A DNA stretch of 50,192 nt from a virus, in the IMG/VR virus record IMGVR_UViG_3300030012_004039, positions 53,844-104,035 of that record; one strand, written 5' to 3'. The notes under the pieces are model-generated. The model saw only the letters and a list, made by a program, of their open reading frames with translations, made no database searches and was not told the DNA's origin. The position numbers were made by a program, and so were the translations under genes. Positions within the stretch are counted from its first letter, which is position 1. Each line of letters opens with the position of its first letter. Shown one piece after another: positions 7,877 through 18,073 of this stretch.

Positions 7877-9783
7877 TATTTCTCTACCCCTGTATAACCT
7901 GCTATAATTCCACCACCTCTTCCGTCATACATTCTATCAGTTAAGTTCCATTTTCTTAAATTAGGTGAACCTTGATCAGTTTCAGATTTTAATCCAGTTT
8001 CATCTATAACTTGATGATTATGTTCTATTACTGATAATCCGTTAGATGTTTGCAAAGAAGCTCCAAAAGTAATAATTCCTATCGCTTGAGCTCCACCTTT
8101 CATAAAAGTTTTTACATTATGAGCACCTATAGTTTCAGATAATTTATCTATATCTATATTTTGTTCTAAGACTTCTTTAGCTTCTTCGTTTAAAGATTTC
8201 AACTCTTTACCAATACCAACTAACTGCTTTTTAGTAATTTTACCATCTCCAAGTTTTGATCTAGCTTCGTCAACTTTACTTTGTATTTCTGATAATTTAG
8301 TTCTTACTGCTTCAGGATCTCTAATAGCTTCACTCATTCCACTTTCAGATACTAATTTATCAAACTGATCTTTATCTTGAATAACTGAATCTTTAACACC
8401 CAATGAATAGCCTTCCTGACCAACTCTATTTTTTAATAAATCTCTTTTAGATTCATCAGGATGATATTTTATATACTGAGAAGTTTCACCTGGAAATCCA
8501 TATGAACCATTAGACGCTTTACCAAACTTAACTGATACAGCTGCTACTTTTTCAACTTTACCTTTACCATCCCTATCTACTCTTAATTTATCACCTGATG
8601 GATATGAACCATGAGAAGGTAAATAACACTCATCACCACCTGCAACTTCTGAATCATACAATGCCATTTCAGCTACGTTCTTCATAATAGCTCTCGCAGA
8701 ATCTGGATCAGCTTCATGCATCATTCTAGCCATTGATGAATAAGAATCTTCTACAGCTTTCTTTCTATCTTCAGGAGACATAGAATCAAAATCTTGAGAT
8801 ATTTTTTCCATTCTCGCTTTATGCTCTTCCATTGATTTTCTTACATTAGGATGAGCTGTACCTTGTTGTTCTTGTTCTTTAAGAACAGCAATAGTTTTAT
8901 CTAACGAAGGGTTTTCGTTTACTGATTGTTGAAAATAAGCTTTAGAGTGTTTATTGCTTGGTCTTAATATTTTACCGTCTTCACCTTTAGGACCAAATAT
9001 TTGATGAAAGCCTGAACTTAATCTATTGTAAGGTTCTCTAGAAAATAATTCTCTTACTCCTTCATCATCTTCCGCTGTTGCTTTAGTAGCTAGATCAGGT
9101 TTAGATGCTCCTTGTAAAGCATTTTTAGCTATTTTTTGAACGTCACCTTTACCTTTAACATCAGTTACTTGTTGTATTGCATCAATCATAGCCATAGGAA
9201 GTTTACTACCTTCTCCTAAAGCTTTTCTTCCATCACCAGCTATAACACCAACATATAATTTTTTACCATTAGAACTAACTGATAATTTATATTTTTCAAT
9301 CATTGCATCAGCGACCTCTTTAGTAGGATTTTTAGAAAATTCAGTAAAATCTTTTTCTAAACCTGCAAGTTGAGCTATATCAGAATCACCTAAAACGTTA
9401 TTAGCTTTTAATCTATCTAGTCTTTTAGGTAAATTTTGAAATCCTTTTTTAATATCAGGAGAAGTTTCAGCAACATCTGAATCAACATCCTTTTTTACTT
9501 TTTTAATATCATCAGGAGATGCATCTTTTTTAACTAGTGATTGTGTTTCAGGATTATGATTCTTAACAGTATAAACATTTCCTGTATCTTTATTCTTTAC
9601 AATATCATCTTCATGTAATTTTTGAACTCTAGGAAGATATTCTGATATAAACTCTTCGGTACATCCATACTGACGTAACACAGTTTCTAGAATCTGAATA
9701 TGAGTTCTATTCTGTGGATCAGGGCATCCATCGTTAACTTTATACGCCCAATCTGTTAATGCTTTTTGTATAAAATATTTCAT
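7876..9783 (-). CDS. Large unknown protein, probably virion-associated
   Basis: 635 residues, highly charged and helical, with no family recognised. The N-terminal 50 residues (LTDWAYKVNDGCPDPQNRTHIQ, broken after that) form a compact helical unit followed by a short beta-like segment (DIVKNKDTGNVYTVKN). The middle and C-terminal parts are rich in coiled-coil-like stretches such as SEIQSKVDEARSKLGDG. The end is glycine-rich (YDGRGGGIIAGYTG). It is led by an AGGA ribosome site and a perfect GATATTTATA motif 12 bases before the ATG, like several virion genes, and lies next to the baseplate genes; an internal or injected virion protein is one possibility. Confidence 0.6.
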   Translation of the reverse strand: MKYFIQKALTDWAYKVNDGCPDPQNRTHIQILETVLRQYGCTEEFISEYLPRVQKLHEDDIVKNKDTGNVYTVKNHNPETQSLVKKDASPDDIKKVKKDVDSDVAETSPDIKKGFQNLPKRLDRLKANNVLGDSDIAQLAGLEKDFTEFSKNPTKEVADAMIEKYKLSVSSNGKKLYVGVIAGDGRKALGEGSKLPMAMIDAIQQVTDVKGKGDVQKIAKNALQGASKPDLATKATAEDDEGVRELFSREPYNRLSSGFHQIFGPKGEDGKILRPSNKHSKAYFQQSVNENPSLDKTIAVLKEQEQQGTAHPNVRKSMEEHKARMEKISQDFDSMSPEDRKKAVEDSYSSMARMMHEADPDSARAIMKNVAEMALYDSEVAGGDECYLPSHGSYPSGDKLRVDRDGKGKVEKVAAVSVKFGKASNGSYGFPGETSQYIKYHPDESKRDLLKNRVGQEGYSLGVKDSVIQDKDQFDKLVSESGMSEAIRDPEAVRTKLSEIQSKVDEARSKLGDGKITKKQLVGIGKELKSLNEEAKEVLEQNIDIDKLSETIGAHNVKTFMKGGAQAIGIITFGASLQTSNGLSVIEHNHQVIDETGLKSETDQGSPNLRKWNLTDRMYDGRGGGIIAGYTGVEK

Positions 9784-9794
9784 AATTTCCTACA

Positions 9795-9804
9795 TATAAA
9801 TATC
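9795..9804 (-). promoter_or_regulatory. GATATTTATA motif
   Basis: Perfect copy of the recurring motif, 12 bases before the ATG of the 635-residue gene; the AGGA ribosome site lies between. Confidence 0.5.
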
Positions 9805-9811
9805 TAATTAC

Positions 9812-11080
9812 CTACTCAAAGGTGTAGAGTTCCATTTTATTATAATTATGACCAGTTTTACATTTAACCGGATATAACATTAGTTTTTTAATAGTTTCTA
9901 ATAAAGATATTTCATCAGGATGTAAATCGAATAATAAAGCATCATAAGTATATAAAATTAATTTGCTTTGATATTTACTTAACATATTTTGTATAGAATC
10001 AATTATTAAAACGTTCTGCTCAGTTTCCATAGCTTGAATCATATAATTAAATAATGTCTGAGGTTTTATATCTCTATCTTTAAGATTTTCTGCGTAAACC
10101 TTTCTTTTAAATATAGGTGTTTCTACATAACCTTTCTTATTATAAATATCCCATATTTTAAAAATATGTTGTTTTACTTTACTAAAAAACGGAATATTTT
10201 CAAACTCTTTAGGTACACCACCATATAATATTTTAAACGATATAGCTTTTGATTCATTATATTCATCTTTAGTAATAATAGTTTTACCAAAATAATATTT
10301 ACCTAGATATGTATGAAACGAGCTATCAGGAATTTCATTATAACCAATCATTTTAGCAATTAATCGTAAATGGTATGCGTCAAAATCAAACTCAATTAAT
10401 TTACCTTTATCGAATCTACTAATATATTTTTCTCTAGTTCCATCTTCTTTATTTAAAGCAGCATAATTAACACCATTAAAAGAATTACTCGGTCTACCAG
10501 TTATAGTCCATAGATTATATTTGGTAAATTCGTAACCATTATAGGTAGCTAGTCCTACATTTTCTATATTTCTAAATACTTTTAAAACTTTATTATTGTA
10601 TTCATTAAATCCTATATTATTTTTATTATCGATAACTTTTAAAACTTTATCTTTAATTTTATCGTAATACTCGACATGCTTTAAAACAGGAATAGTATCG
10701 TTTACATTATCTAGCTTCCAGTATTTATTGTAAAAGAAAATATGAGAATCAGTATAAAGTTCTTCTTTATTTATATTACAAAGATTACTCATATAATATA
10801 AAGCATCTATATTTACTGAATTTTTTATCTCAGTACTATAAGTATATTTAACTCTATCGTTATTTAAGAAAGTTAAACTATCAACATTAAATAATTTATC
10901 TGAATGGTTAGCAAGAATAATAAAAGTTTTTTTGGTATCAATAATATAAATATAAAGTAATGATAATCGATTATTAAGTCTATGTTTTTTTATATCACTA
11001 TATAAAGGTATAACGATAGAATCATATCTATCGTATTGAACTTTTAGTTCAGCCAATATTTTATCATTATCAACTATCAT
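9812..11080 (-). CDS. Divergent family A DNA polymerase-like protein (palm/fingers only)
   Basis: 422 residues. The C-terminal half carries the three family A motifs. Before them is TGRPSNSFNGVNYAALN (about 194-210), which matches the conserved TGR...N..N element. Motif A is FDFDAYHLRLIA with Asp232 at the catalytic position, but the usual steric-gate Glu is His237. Motif B is SKAISFKILYGG with Lys278, Phe282 and Tyr286 at the expected spacing, although the first Arg is Tyr274. Motif C is YTYDALLFD with Asp380 in place, while the usual His and Glu neighbours are Tyr and Ala. The N-terminal 190 residues show no clear 3'-5' exonuclease motifs. E. coli Pol I and T7 polymerase are far longer. The catalytic Asps suggest activity is retained, but polymerase versus terminal-transferase or inactive role is open. 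It lies between virion genes, not with the replication genes. Confidence 0.75.
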   Translation of the reverse strand: MIVDNDKILAELKVQYDRYDSIVIPLYSDIKKHRLNNRLSLLYIYIIDTKKTFIILANHSDKLFNVDSLTFLNNDRVKYTYSTEIKNSVNIDALYYMSNLCNINKEELYTDSHIFFYNKYWKLDNVNDTIPVLKHVEYYDKIKDKVLKVIDNKNNIGFNEYNNKVLKVFRNIENVGLATYNGYEFTKYNLWTITGRPSNSFNGVNYAALNKEDGTREKYISRFDKGKLIEFDFDAYHLRLIAKMIGYNEIPDSSFHTYLGKYYFGKTIITKDEYNESKAISFKILYGGVPKEFENIPFFSKVKQHIFKIWDIYNKKGYVETPIFKRKVYAENLKDRDIKPQTLFNYMIQAMETEQNVLIIDSIQNMLSKYQSKLILYTYDALLFDLHPDEISLLETIKKLMLYPVKCKTGHNYNKMELYTFE

Positions 11081-11132
11081 TATAACCTTTTAAAACTTTA
11101 CTTAATATAAAAAAAATTAATTAAAAAAACAA

Positions 11133-11795
11133 CTAACCTCTTAAAATATTTTCATCTATTCTTTCAGCTTCTATTTTTAAATTATTTAATTTAGTTTTAT
11201 ATGTACTAGGATTAGTTTTAAGTTTTCTTTCTTTTGAACCTTCTGAAAGGCTTTCGGTTAACCAATCTTTACCTATTTGTCTTAACTCTACAGGAAGTTG
11301 TTTAATAGTTTCATCTAACCTAAGAATTTGTCTAGATCTTAAATCTAATTCACCTTGTCTTTCAGCAGTAGGCCAAATAAAATCTAAAATAAAATAAATT
11401 CCTTTAGCGATATTATTCTTAAATTGGTCATATTCTTCAGGATCTACTTCAGTAATTTCACCGGTATATCTTACTACTGCAACCCTTCTTAATTGTTGTA
11501 GTGTTCTAACATCTCTTGCAGAAACAGGTCTCTCATAAGGTCTTAATGTTAATGATTCTATTGGCTTTTCAGTTAAAAATTGATACTGTAGTTTAGATAA
11601 TGATTCTAACTCACTCGGTTTATAGTCTTGTCGACCTAGTGCATCTTCTTCTAATGCAGCTACAGTATTTTCAGGTTCATTTTTGTGATCAATATTTTTC
11701 ATTAGCGTACCATCAGGCATATAATGAAACCCTTCAGGTGGTATTAATTTACCTGGTTTAAAAATTCTCGCTTTTGCTCCTATTCGTCTAGCCAT
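11133..11795 (-). CDS. Unknown, likely baseplate- or tail-associated protein, 220 residues
   Basis: Starts MARRIGAKARIFKPGK, a basic tail that is followed by a turn-rich segment and a long helical part (RDVRTLQQLRRVAVVRYTG). No family recognised. It ends the structural run: the hub gene ends 4 bases upstream and the polymerase-like gene starts 53 bases downstream. Position after the hub suggests a baseplate or tail-tip component. The following spacer (11081-11132) is A/T-rich with no recognised element. Confidence 0.6.
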   Translation of the reverse strand: MARRIGAKARIFKPGKLIPPEGFHYMPDGTLMKNIDHKNEPENTVAALEEDALGRQDYKPSELESLSKLQYQFLTEKPIESLTLRPYERPVSARDVRTLQQLRRVAVVRYTGEITEVDPEEYDQFKNNIAKGIYFILDFIWPTAERQGELDLRSRQILRLDETIKQLPVELRQIGKDWLTESLSEGSKERKLKTNPSTYKTKLNNLKIEAERIDENILRG

Positions 11796-11798
11796 AGT

Positions 11799-14700
11799 TT
11801 ACCCCAAATTTCTACCTTTAGGTTGTTTTTTATATTCAGTACCTAAGTAATCATCTATATAGAAGAACGGTTGAACATTGGTACTACCTTTTTTAATTGT
11901 TAAATGTAAATGTGGACCTAATGAATTACCTGCACCTGTAGCTCCTTTTGAACCACCTGACCAAGCAATTAATTCACCAAACTTAACTTTTCTATAATAT
12001 TGAAAGTAGCTTCCTTTATTTATAAAATTAGAATTATTTTTTAGATCAGGCCATTGCATTTTAAGAGATGGATTTTCAGGATCTGCAAAGTAATTTAAAT
12101 GTCCATAATCAGCTTTCAATCTTTCTTTCTTACCATTTACTGGAAATCCTCTACCGGTTGTTCTTGTATAATACCCGTAACCATCACCTCTATTTAATCC
12201 ACCTGAACCACCTTTTTTATCTCCATTTAATCCTTGCATTTTACAAATTAATGTTGCTTCAGGATGTATACAAAGTAATTGAGTATCGTTAGGATTATTG
12301 AAATCAGCTCCACCATGACCAGTAGGACTAGTTCTGAAGTCTTCTTTACTTCCAAACCATGAATTTACTTTATAAATATTACCTTTACCGAAAGGATTAC
12401 CTAAAGCTGCTTCAGTCGGTGCTGTTGTAGAAATTACATTAACACTTGCACGAGGTTTAACAGTAATAGTAGGAGTGTTTTCAGCATCAGGTAAAGGTCT
12501 CATTAACGTACCTATACTTGTAGTCCATCCTTCAGGATTAATTGTATGATCAACACTTGTTATTTGTAATGCTACTGTATTTTTATATCTACTAGGTAAA
12601 ATACCACCTTCATCAACTGAACGTACTCCGATAGCGTTACCCATATAAAGACCTGAAATTCCTTCTAATTCTAAACTTACATCTATAGGTATAGGAGGTC
12701 TATAAGTACCAACCTCAACAGTATTTCCGTGAATATATTTTCTTACAAATTGTTTAGCAATTTTAACACCTTCATCTACGGAATCACTTTCTTGTTTTTG
12801 AGTTGCTGATGCATTTCTCTGTGCAGCTAATAAAATTGCATACGATTGTAACAAATCTGTTTCAGCACGCTGTCTAGTTTCAACAGAGCCAGTTTCATTT
12901 CCAATTACAGTAACATTAGATAATTTTTTTAATCTATCGACTATACCAATACCATACATCTGAAACATCTGTATAGCTGAGCCTTTAGAATTATCAGAAC
13001 CTAAAGTTGAATAATAAGCCATACTAGCTAGTTCACTAGGTATTTTAGATTGTATTTTAATATCTTTAGTTATATTATCTAATCCGTTACCTGAAAAATA
13101 AAATACTCCTGTTTTTTCGTTGAACGGGCTAGGTATAGTAGATTTAATATATGCACTAGTTTTTTCACCTCCGGTATAGTTTTCATCTATAACACTGATT
13201 TGACCAGTAGTTGAGTTAGTTAATATCTTAAAACTCCATGGCTCGCCGCATGCTTTATTACATTCATTTAAAATACTTAAACAAAAACCTTTAACATCTT
13301 TAGCTTTTTCTGACATTTCTAATATCAAATCAATATTAATCATTAAATTTCTTAAGTTACCTGAAGAATAATCAATCTTACCATTTTCATTGTATCCTGC
13401 AAAAATATTTATAGCAGTATCATATCTTAACAAAGGATCAGCTTTAGCAGTAGCTATGCCTCCTTCGATTCCTACACCGTCTAACATTTCACTTGATACA
13501 TCGGAGCCGATAGGTGGTGCTTCTACGCCTTCAGCTACAGGTAATGTAGGTATAGATTCTTGTCCTGGAAGTATACATACTTCAGGGTTATGTGAACGCA
13601 AGTAAGAAGCATTTATAATATAAGTAGGTTTAAAAATCTGTAATCCTGCTGATTCTTCAGTAAGTATACTTAATTCATCATCTTCAAATTCTATATTATG
13701 TTGACTTCTTAAATTTTCTTCAGTCGCAAACATTAATTGTTTTTCCGTATCTGATAATCTATGACCTGAAAAGAATACTGTTTCTAAACTTTCATTATTC
13801 GCGTTATCATTATTGTCAGTACCTGGTGAAGAAGATTTAGGCATATATAGTTCATTTATTATATAATCTTCTACGAATCTCCATGAGACGTATGTATTAC
13901 CGTAAGCTATACTACCTATTGGAAATCCTGCATTTTCAGGAAACATAGTATATCCTAATTCACTAGAAAATGGCTTCCCATCGATACTTATATTTATTGG
14001 TGGTGCATATTTAGGATATACATCAGCATATACCATTTTATTTTCTGTCCCATCTTCTCCATAGAAAAATGGTTTATTACCTTCAGCGATTCGTTCTGAG
14101 TTTGCCCATGAGCAAAATCCCATGTTGGTTGCCATTCCAACTAACTCAGCATCTTTTTTAATAGTTTTATCTAGCTCTTTTTGTTTATCTTCTAGAAGTT
14201 GATTATCAGCATTTTTAGCTTTAGTTTTAAATCTATTTTTAATTTCAGTAGGTGATATAGCGTTTTCACCGGTAAAGGATGCAACTTCTTGATAGTTACC
14301 TGAGTCATCTTTTGTATATACAACTGTACCGGTAATTTTTTGCTGAGACATATATTTATCAGTACCCCATTGCACCTCCTTACCAGATTTATCAATTATT
14401 TTACCATCTTTTTGAGTCCACCCGTTACCTTTATTTCCTTCACTTGATACATTTTGGTTTAAAGTTGTTACACCGTCTACGCTTTCAACATAATTAACGT
14501 ATTTTTTATCTGCTGCTTTAGTTCCGTCAGGATAAAAACTTTTTTCCATTCTAGGTTTATATTTACCACCTAAATTCTGAAACATTTCTTTGATACCGTC
14601 ATCATCCCTACCCCATAATCTAGCTGCCCAGTCTTCAACAGAACCGTTATCTGTATACTCATTACTACCAGGCTTTTTTACATAAACTGAAAATTTATCA

Positions 14701-16397
14701 TTTTTTGTTACATAATAATTACCAGCACGCAATTGTGCACCAAACTTTTTTTCAATTGCAGCTATACCTCCTTTAGCTCCTCCAAAAAGCCCCTTATAAG
14801 TAAATATTTTTGATGCTCTATCTTGATCCATGTGATCAGCTAGCTTATCAACTTGAGCAAACTTATCTGTAAACTTACTCATATCAATATCACCTTTAAG
14901 TGCTTTATTTCTATTGATACCAGCTTGATCCCTTAATCCTTTGTTAGCATAACTTACATAAGCAATAACTTTATTCCACCAGTGTCTATCACCTTTTATT
15001 GGGGTTAGTACCTGTCTTTCACTACCTGCATATTCTTGTAAATAGTAATCTGTTCCTTGTTGTTCACTAATTTCAGCTTCTGAAAAAGTTATATTACCAT
15101 CAGCATCAGCTGATATTTTTATACCATAATTGCTTGTTTCTAATTTTTTAACACTTATAGTAGCTTTTTCTGAACTATCACTTCTTTTAGCTTCAACACT
15201 TTTTGGACTACCTAATCTTATTTTATTATATCTTTTTTTAGCTTCAGCTGCATCTTCAGCACCAACTTGAATATTTGCGATCGCTTTAGTTTCTTTTTTA
15301 ATATATGCATGAATAGTTCTTATGTCTGAAACTTGAACATGTTTTCCATCTGCTACTATTGCACCTCCTAAAACAAAACTTTCAGCTGGTATACCTGCTG
15401 ATAACGATCCTGGTGATATACAATCAACTCTACAATCATATCCTCCTTGACCATCGTTAGTCCAACTAAATTTAGTTACTATACCTAGTAATCCGTCATA
15501 GATACCGGCTCGAGGACCATACTTACCAAAAAATGAGTTAGCTTGATTTTCATAATAACCTATCTTAAATAATTCGGAATCATCTCCAAACTCACCAGTT
15601 AATCCAAACGATTTTTTTAATATTTCAATATTAATATTTTTCGTACTAGTTAATGGTTGACCGTCAGTAATTAATTCTAAATCGATAGGATCCATATAAA
15701 ATTGTGGATGATACCAACCCCATTCTATTAACACTGACATTCCTGGTATCATATACATCATTTCAATAGCTTCTAAATCAGCAGCATTATGAACTTTTAT
15801 ATCGAAAGATGCACGCCTAATAGTACCTAAATCTCCCTTATTAGATACTGATAGTTGTGTGATTCCAGGTATAGGTGATTGTGCATATCCTGGCGTTCGT
15901 TCACCTCTCCAACTAAATGAGTTCCTTCTATATAATCCTTTATCGGTAGCAGAGAATCCTGCATTACCGTGACTAAAGTCACCATCATAATAAAAATTAT
16001 CACCATCTTCGTCTGGAGAATGTTCGATAGCTTTACCACCATAAATAACATAATCTCTCCAATTAGGTACTGCTAAATCTTCAGGATTAGCAATAAATAA
16101 ATTTGAGTTTGTAGTAAATTCATCTTCAGGAATAGCAAATGGTGCAACACGAATCCAAGATGTTCGTTCTTGAAAATAACGATATAGAGATTCTTGATCT
16201 CTTTTACCTTCAGCTACAGTTGCAGGATCACCAGTAACAGTAAAATTAAAGCCAGAATTAAATGTTGTACCTTGCATTTGAGCTATATTAGCTGCACTAC
16301 TAACACCTTGAAATTGGTAAGCTGTTATATGTGTTTCTAACCGTTTTCGTATCAACGGATGAATCGAATCTAAAAAAATTCCTCTAAAACCAGACAT
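11799..16397 (-). CDS. Giant baseplate hub protein with C-terminal M23 peptidase
   Basis: 1532 residues, the largest gene in the window. The N-terminal half has features of phage hub/structural proteins, for example IPGMSVLIEWGWYHPQF and a later segment SVDHTINPEGWTTSIGTLMRP, like the end of gp27-type hub domains. From about residue 1334 an M23 (LytM) zinc endopeptidase follows: GHGGADF with His1361 and Asp1365, YGHLNY with His1433, and GPHLHL with His1496/His1498 complete the HxxxD...HxH metal and catalytic set. It probably replaces the lysozyme of T4 gp5, cutting cross-links of peptidoglycan at injection. A weak CGGA-type ribosome site precedes the ATG; the gp53-like gene ends one base away. 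Role in the hub is inferred from size, domain and position after the tape measure. Confidence 0.8.
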   Translation of the reverse strand: MSGFRGIFLDSIHPLIRKRLETHITAYQFQGVSSAANIAQMQGTTFNSGFNFTVTGDPATVAEGKRDQESLYRYFQERTSWIRVAPFAIPEDEFTTNSNLFIANPEDLAVPNWRDYVIYGGKAIEHSPDEDGDNFYYDGDFSHGNAGFSATDKGLYRRNSFSWRGERTPGYAQSPIPGITQLSVSNKGDLGTIRRASFDIKVHNAADLEAIEMMYMIPGMSVLIEWGWYHPQFYMDPIDLELITDGQPLTSTKNINIEILKKSFGLTGEFGDDSELFKIGYYENQANSFFGKYGPRAGIYDGLLGIVTKFSWTNDGQGGYDCRVDCISPGSLSAGIPAESFVLGGAIVADGKHVQVSDIRTIHAYIKKETKAIANIQVGAEDAAEAKKRYNKIRLGSPKSVEAKRSDSSEKATISVKKLETSNYGIKISADADGNITFSEAEISEQQGTDYYLQEYAGSERQVLTPIKGDRHWWNKVIAYVSYANKGLRDQAGINRNKALKGDIDMSKFTDKFAQVDKLADHMDQDRASKIFTYKGLFGGAKGGIAAIEKKFGAQLRAGNYYVTKNDKFSVYVKKPGSNEYTDNGSVEDWAARLWGRDDDGIKEMFQNLGGKYKPRMEKSFYPDGTKAADKKYVNYVESVDGVTTLNQNVSSEGNKGNGWTQKDGKIIDKSGKEVQWGTDKYMSQQKITGTVVYTKDDSGNYQEVASFTGENAISPTEIKNRFKTKAKNADNQLLEDKQKELDKTIKKDAELVGMATNMGFCSWANSERIAEGNKPFFYGEDGTENKMVYADVYPKYAPPINISIDGKPFSSELGYTMFPENAGFPIGSIAYGNTYVSWRFVEDYIINELYMPKSSSPGTDNNDNANNESLETVFFSGHRLSDTEKQLMFATEENLRSQHNIEFEDDELSILTEESAGLQIFKPTYIINASYLRSHNPEVCILPGQESIPTLPVAEGVEAPPIGSDVSSEMLDGVGIEGGIATAKADPLLRYDTAINIFAGYNENGKIDYSSGNLRNLMINIDLILEMSEKAKDVKGFCLSILNECNKACGEPWSFKILTNSTTGQISVIDENYTGGEKTSAYIKSTIPSPFNEKTGVFYFSGNGLDNITKDIKIQSKIPSELASMAYYSTLGSDNSKGSAIQMFQMYGIGIVDRLKKLSNVTVIGNETGSVETRQRAETDLLQSYAILLAAQRNASATQKQESDSVDEGVKIAKQFVRKYIHGNTVEVGTYRPPIPIDVSLELEGISGLYMGNAIGVRSVDEGGILPSRYKNTVALQITSVDHTINPEGWTTSIGTLMRPLPDAENTPTITVKPRASVNVISTTAPTEAALGNPFGKGNIYKVNSWFGSKEDFRTSPTGHGGADFNNPNDTQLLCIHPEATLICKMQGLNGDKKGGSGGLNRGDGYGYYTRTTGRGFPVNGKKERLKADYGHLNYFADPENPSLKMQWPDLKNNSNFINKGSYFQYYRKVKFGELIAWSGGSKGATGAGNSLGPHLHLTIKKGSTNVQPFFYIDDYLGTEYKKQPKGRNLG

Positions 16398-16398
16398 A

Positions 16399-16701
16399 TT
16401 AATATCCGCTTGAAATATTGTTTTTATTATTACTTATAATTAAATTAGGGTTAGCAGGTAATCTTAAAATAGCACCTTTTTTAATATATAATGTACCTTT
16501 CCCTAATGCGTTAGCTTGAGCTATAACCACCCATAAATTTGGATCGCCATAAAATTTATCAGCTAGATTATCTAATCTATCAGTTGTTGTAACTTCAATA
16601 AATATATCTTCAGGATTAGACTTAGGTATGTCTCCTAAAACATACGATTGTAAGTAACGTTTACCTTTTTTATTAACAATCCTATTAGTGTTATATCTCA
16701 T
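16399..16701 (-). CDS. 53: LysM-domain baseplate protein, gp53-like
   Basis: 100 residues. The central segment (VTTTDRLDNLADKFYGDPNLW, read across to VVIAQANALGKG) is a LysM-type fold: a short helix pair, a DP-N-W core and a return strand ILRLPANP. In T4-like phages gp53 is a baseplate wedge protein with this LysM arrangement; the fold may bind glycan or simply act as a structural brace. AAGGAGAG lies 7 bases before the ATG. It sits between the 450-residue baseplate gene and the hub, as expected for a tail-tip cluster. The domain is fairly clear; the exact equivalence to gp53 is inferred. Confidence 0.7.
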   Translation of the reverse strand: MRYNTNRIVNKKGKRYLQSYVLGDIPKSNPEDIFIEVTTTDRLDNLADKFYGDPNLWVVIAQANALGKGTLYIKKGAILRLPANPNLIISNNKNNISSGY

Positions 16702-16719
16702 AATAACTCTCCTTAATAT

Positions 16720-18072
16720 CTATTGATTACCAGTTCTACGTTTCATCCCGATCTCAAATTTATCACTTGTAATCATTGAATCTTTAATCAAGCCATCTTT
16801 ACCAACTAAACCACCCCTAGCACCAGGTACTCTATTATGAAGAACTTTCAAAGAAATCGCTACATCAACAACTCTTGGCATAATAAATCTATCATATTGA
16901 TTTAATCTATCAGCTTTTTCTTGCAATCTTGGTGTAGGTGGAATAAAGGTATCAGTTTGTCGCTCTAATACTTTTATTTTATCTTGTATCTTACCAGTAG
17001 GATCTAACGGGGGTGCAGCTTTTAATGCCGCTAATTTTTTTAAACGCATAGACCTTAATTTTCTTTGAATTTTATCTTGAATTAAATTACCTAACGATTT
17101 AGATAAAGTTACAGATGGATGGTGTAAATCAGGATCCATTATTTCCCACATTGCATCTTCATTAGGAGTAATAGTAAATCCAGTCATTGCGCAAAGTTCT
17201 TTTTCCATATAACTACCAACAGTTACAGAAACTAATCTACCAGCGAATCTTGAACCTTGTGGATTATCAGTTTGAGGTAAAACGAAATTAGCTATATCAT
17301 TTATTTTACGCCACATATTTCTTAAATCATGTCCTGCTACAGCTGCTATTTGTAAATTAAAAGCAACATCTCTAGCAAATCCACCGTAAGTAACTACTGA
17401 TTGAGGTCTACCAACATATTTATGTTCATTCCAAGTTGGAGTTACGGTATCGGAAAATCCATTTAACATTCCTCTAACTGGTACTCTAATTTCATCGCCT
17501 GAAGTATCAAATCCATGAAATATAACAGGTATTATATCAGGTTTACCGCCTGGGTATAGAGATTTAGCAAGATCAGGATCAAATGAAGTATCTCTACCGT
17601 ATTGTAATCCGTATTTTTTTCTATACTCTTTAGGTGTTACTGGTTCTTTAAAAATTGAAGTTACTCTTTTAGCTACATCTTTTATAGATCTTACCTTTTT
17701 TATATCAGCATAAGTATTAGTAAGTTCAGAAGGAACTACTCCAAGCTGTTGACCTGCTCTTAATACATTAGTAGCTAATTTTGCTGCTTTACCTAAAGTT
17801 GTAGTATTTATAATAGGTGCTACTGCATATTTACCTGCTGTAAATAATCTTGGCTCAACCGATCTAAAGTTACCCAGTAAATATAATCCACCTAGAAGTG
17901 TTGCATCACGTATCTGTTTACTTCTACCTGCTAGCCCTATATATCTTGACCCGTGTAATTTACCAGTAAATAAATCTTTACGAGCAGTACCTGACCAATT
18001 ATCTCTTTTAAGATTATCGTAATAATTTCTTAAATTACTTTTTGAATTTTCTCCTGGTTTCAATATTGCCAT
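16720..18072 (-). CDS. Baseplate protein, possibly tail-tube cap/initiator (gp48/gp54-like)
   Basis: 450 residues. The segment RGMLNGFSDTVTPTWNEH and the following YVGRPQSVVTYGGFARDVAFNL resemble the conserved core of baseplate tube-attachment proteins that contact the inner tube (gp48/gp54 class in contractile-tail phages). The N-terminus (LKPGENSKSNLRNYYDNL) and C-terminus (RVPGARGGLVGKDG) are basic and probably extended. It is followed by the LysM and hub genes and preceded by the tape measure, which fits a protein that starts the tail tube. A GGGA site lies before the ATG, weak but at usual spacing. I could not confirm which T4 gene it replaces. Confidence 0.55.
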   Translation of the reverse strand: MAILKPGENSKSNLRNYYDNLKRDNWSGTARKDLFTGKLHGSRYIGLAGRSKQIRDATLLGGLYLLGNFRSVEPRLFTAGKYAVAPIINTTTLGKAAKLATNVLRAGQQLGVVPSELTNTYADIKKVRSIKDVAKRVTSIFKEPVTPKEYRKKYGLQYGRDTSFDPDLAKSLYPGGKPDIIPVIFHGFDTSGDEIRVPVRGMLNGFSDTVTPTWNEHKYVGRPQSVVTYGGFARDVAFNLQIAAVAGHDLRNMWRKINDIANFVLPQTDNPQGSRFAGRLVSVTVGSYMEKELCAMTGFTITPNEDAMWEIMDPDLHHPSVTLSKSLGNLIQDKIQRKLRSMRLKKLAALKAAPPLDPTGKIQDKIKVLERQTDTFIPPTPRLQEKADRLNQYDRFIMPRVVDVAISLKVLHNRVPGARGGLVGKDGLIKDSMITSDKFEIGMKRRTGNQ

Positions 18073-18073
18073 A

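Noticed and set aside
13390-13605. Plus-strand ORF inside the hub gene
   Set aside because: It is antisense to a clearly coding region and lacks a start signal.
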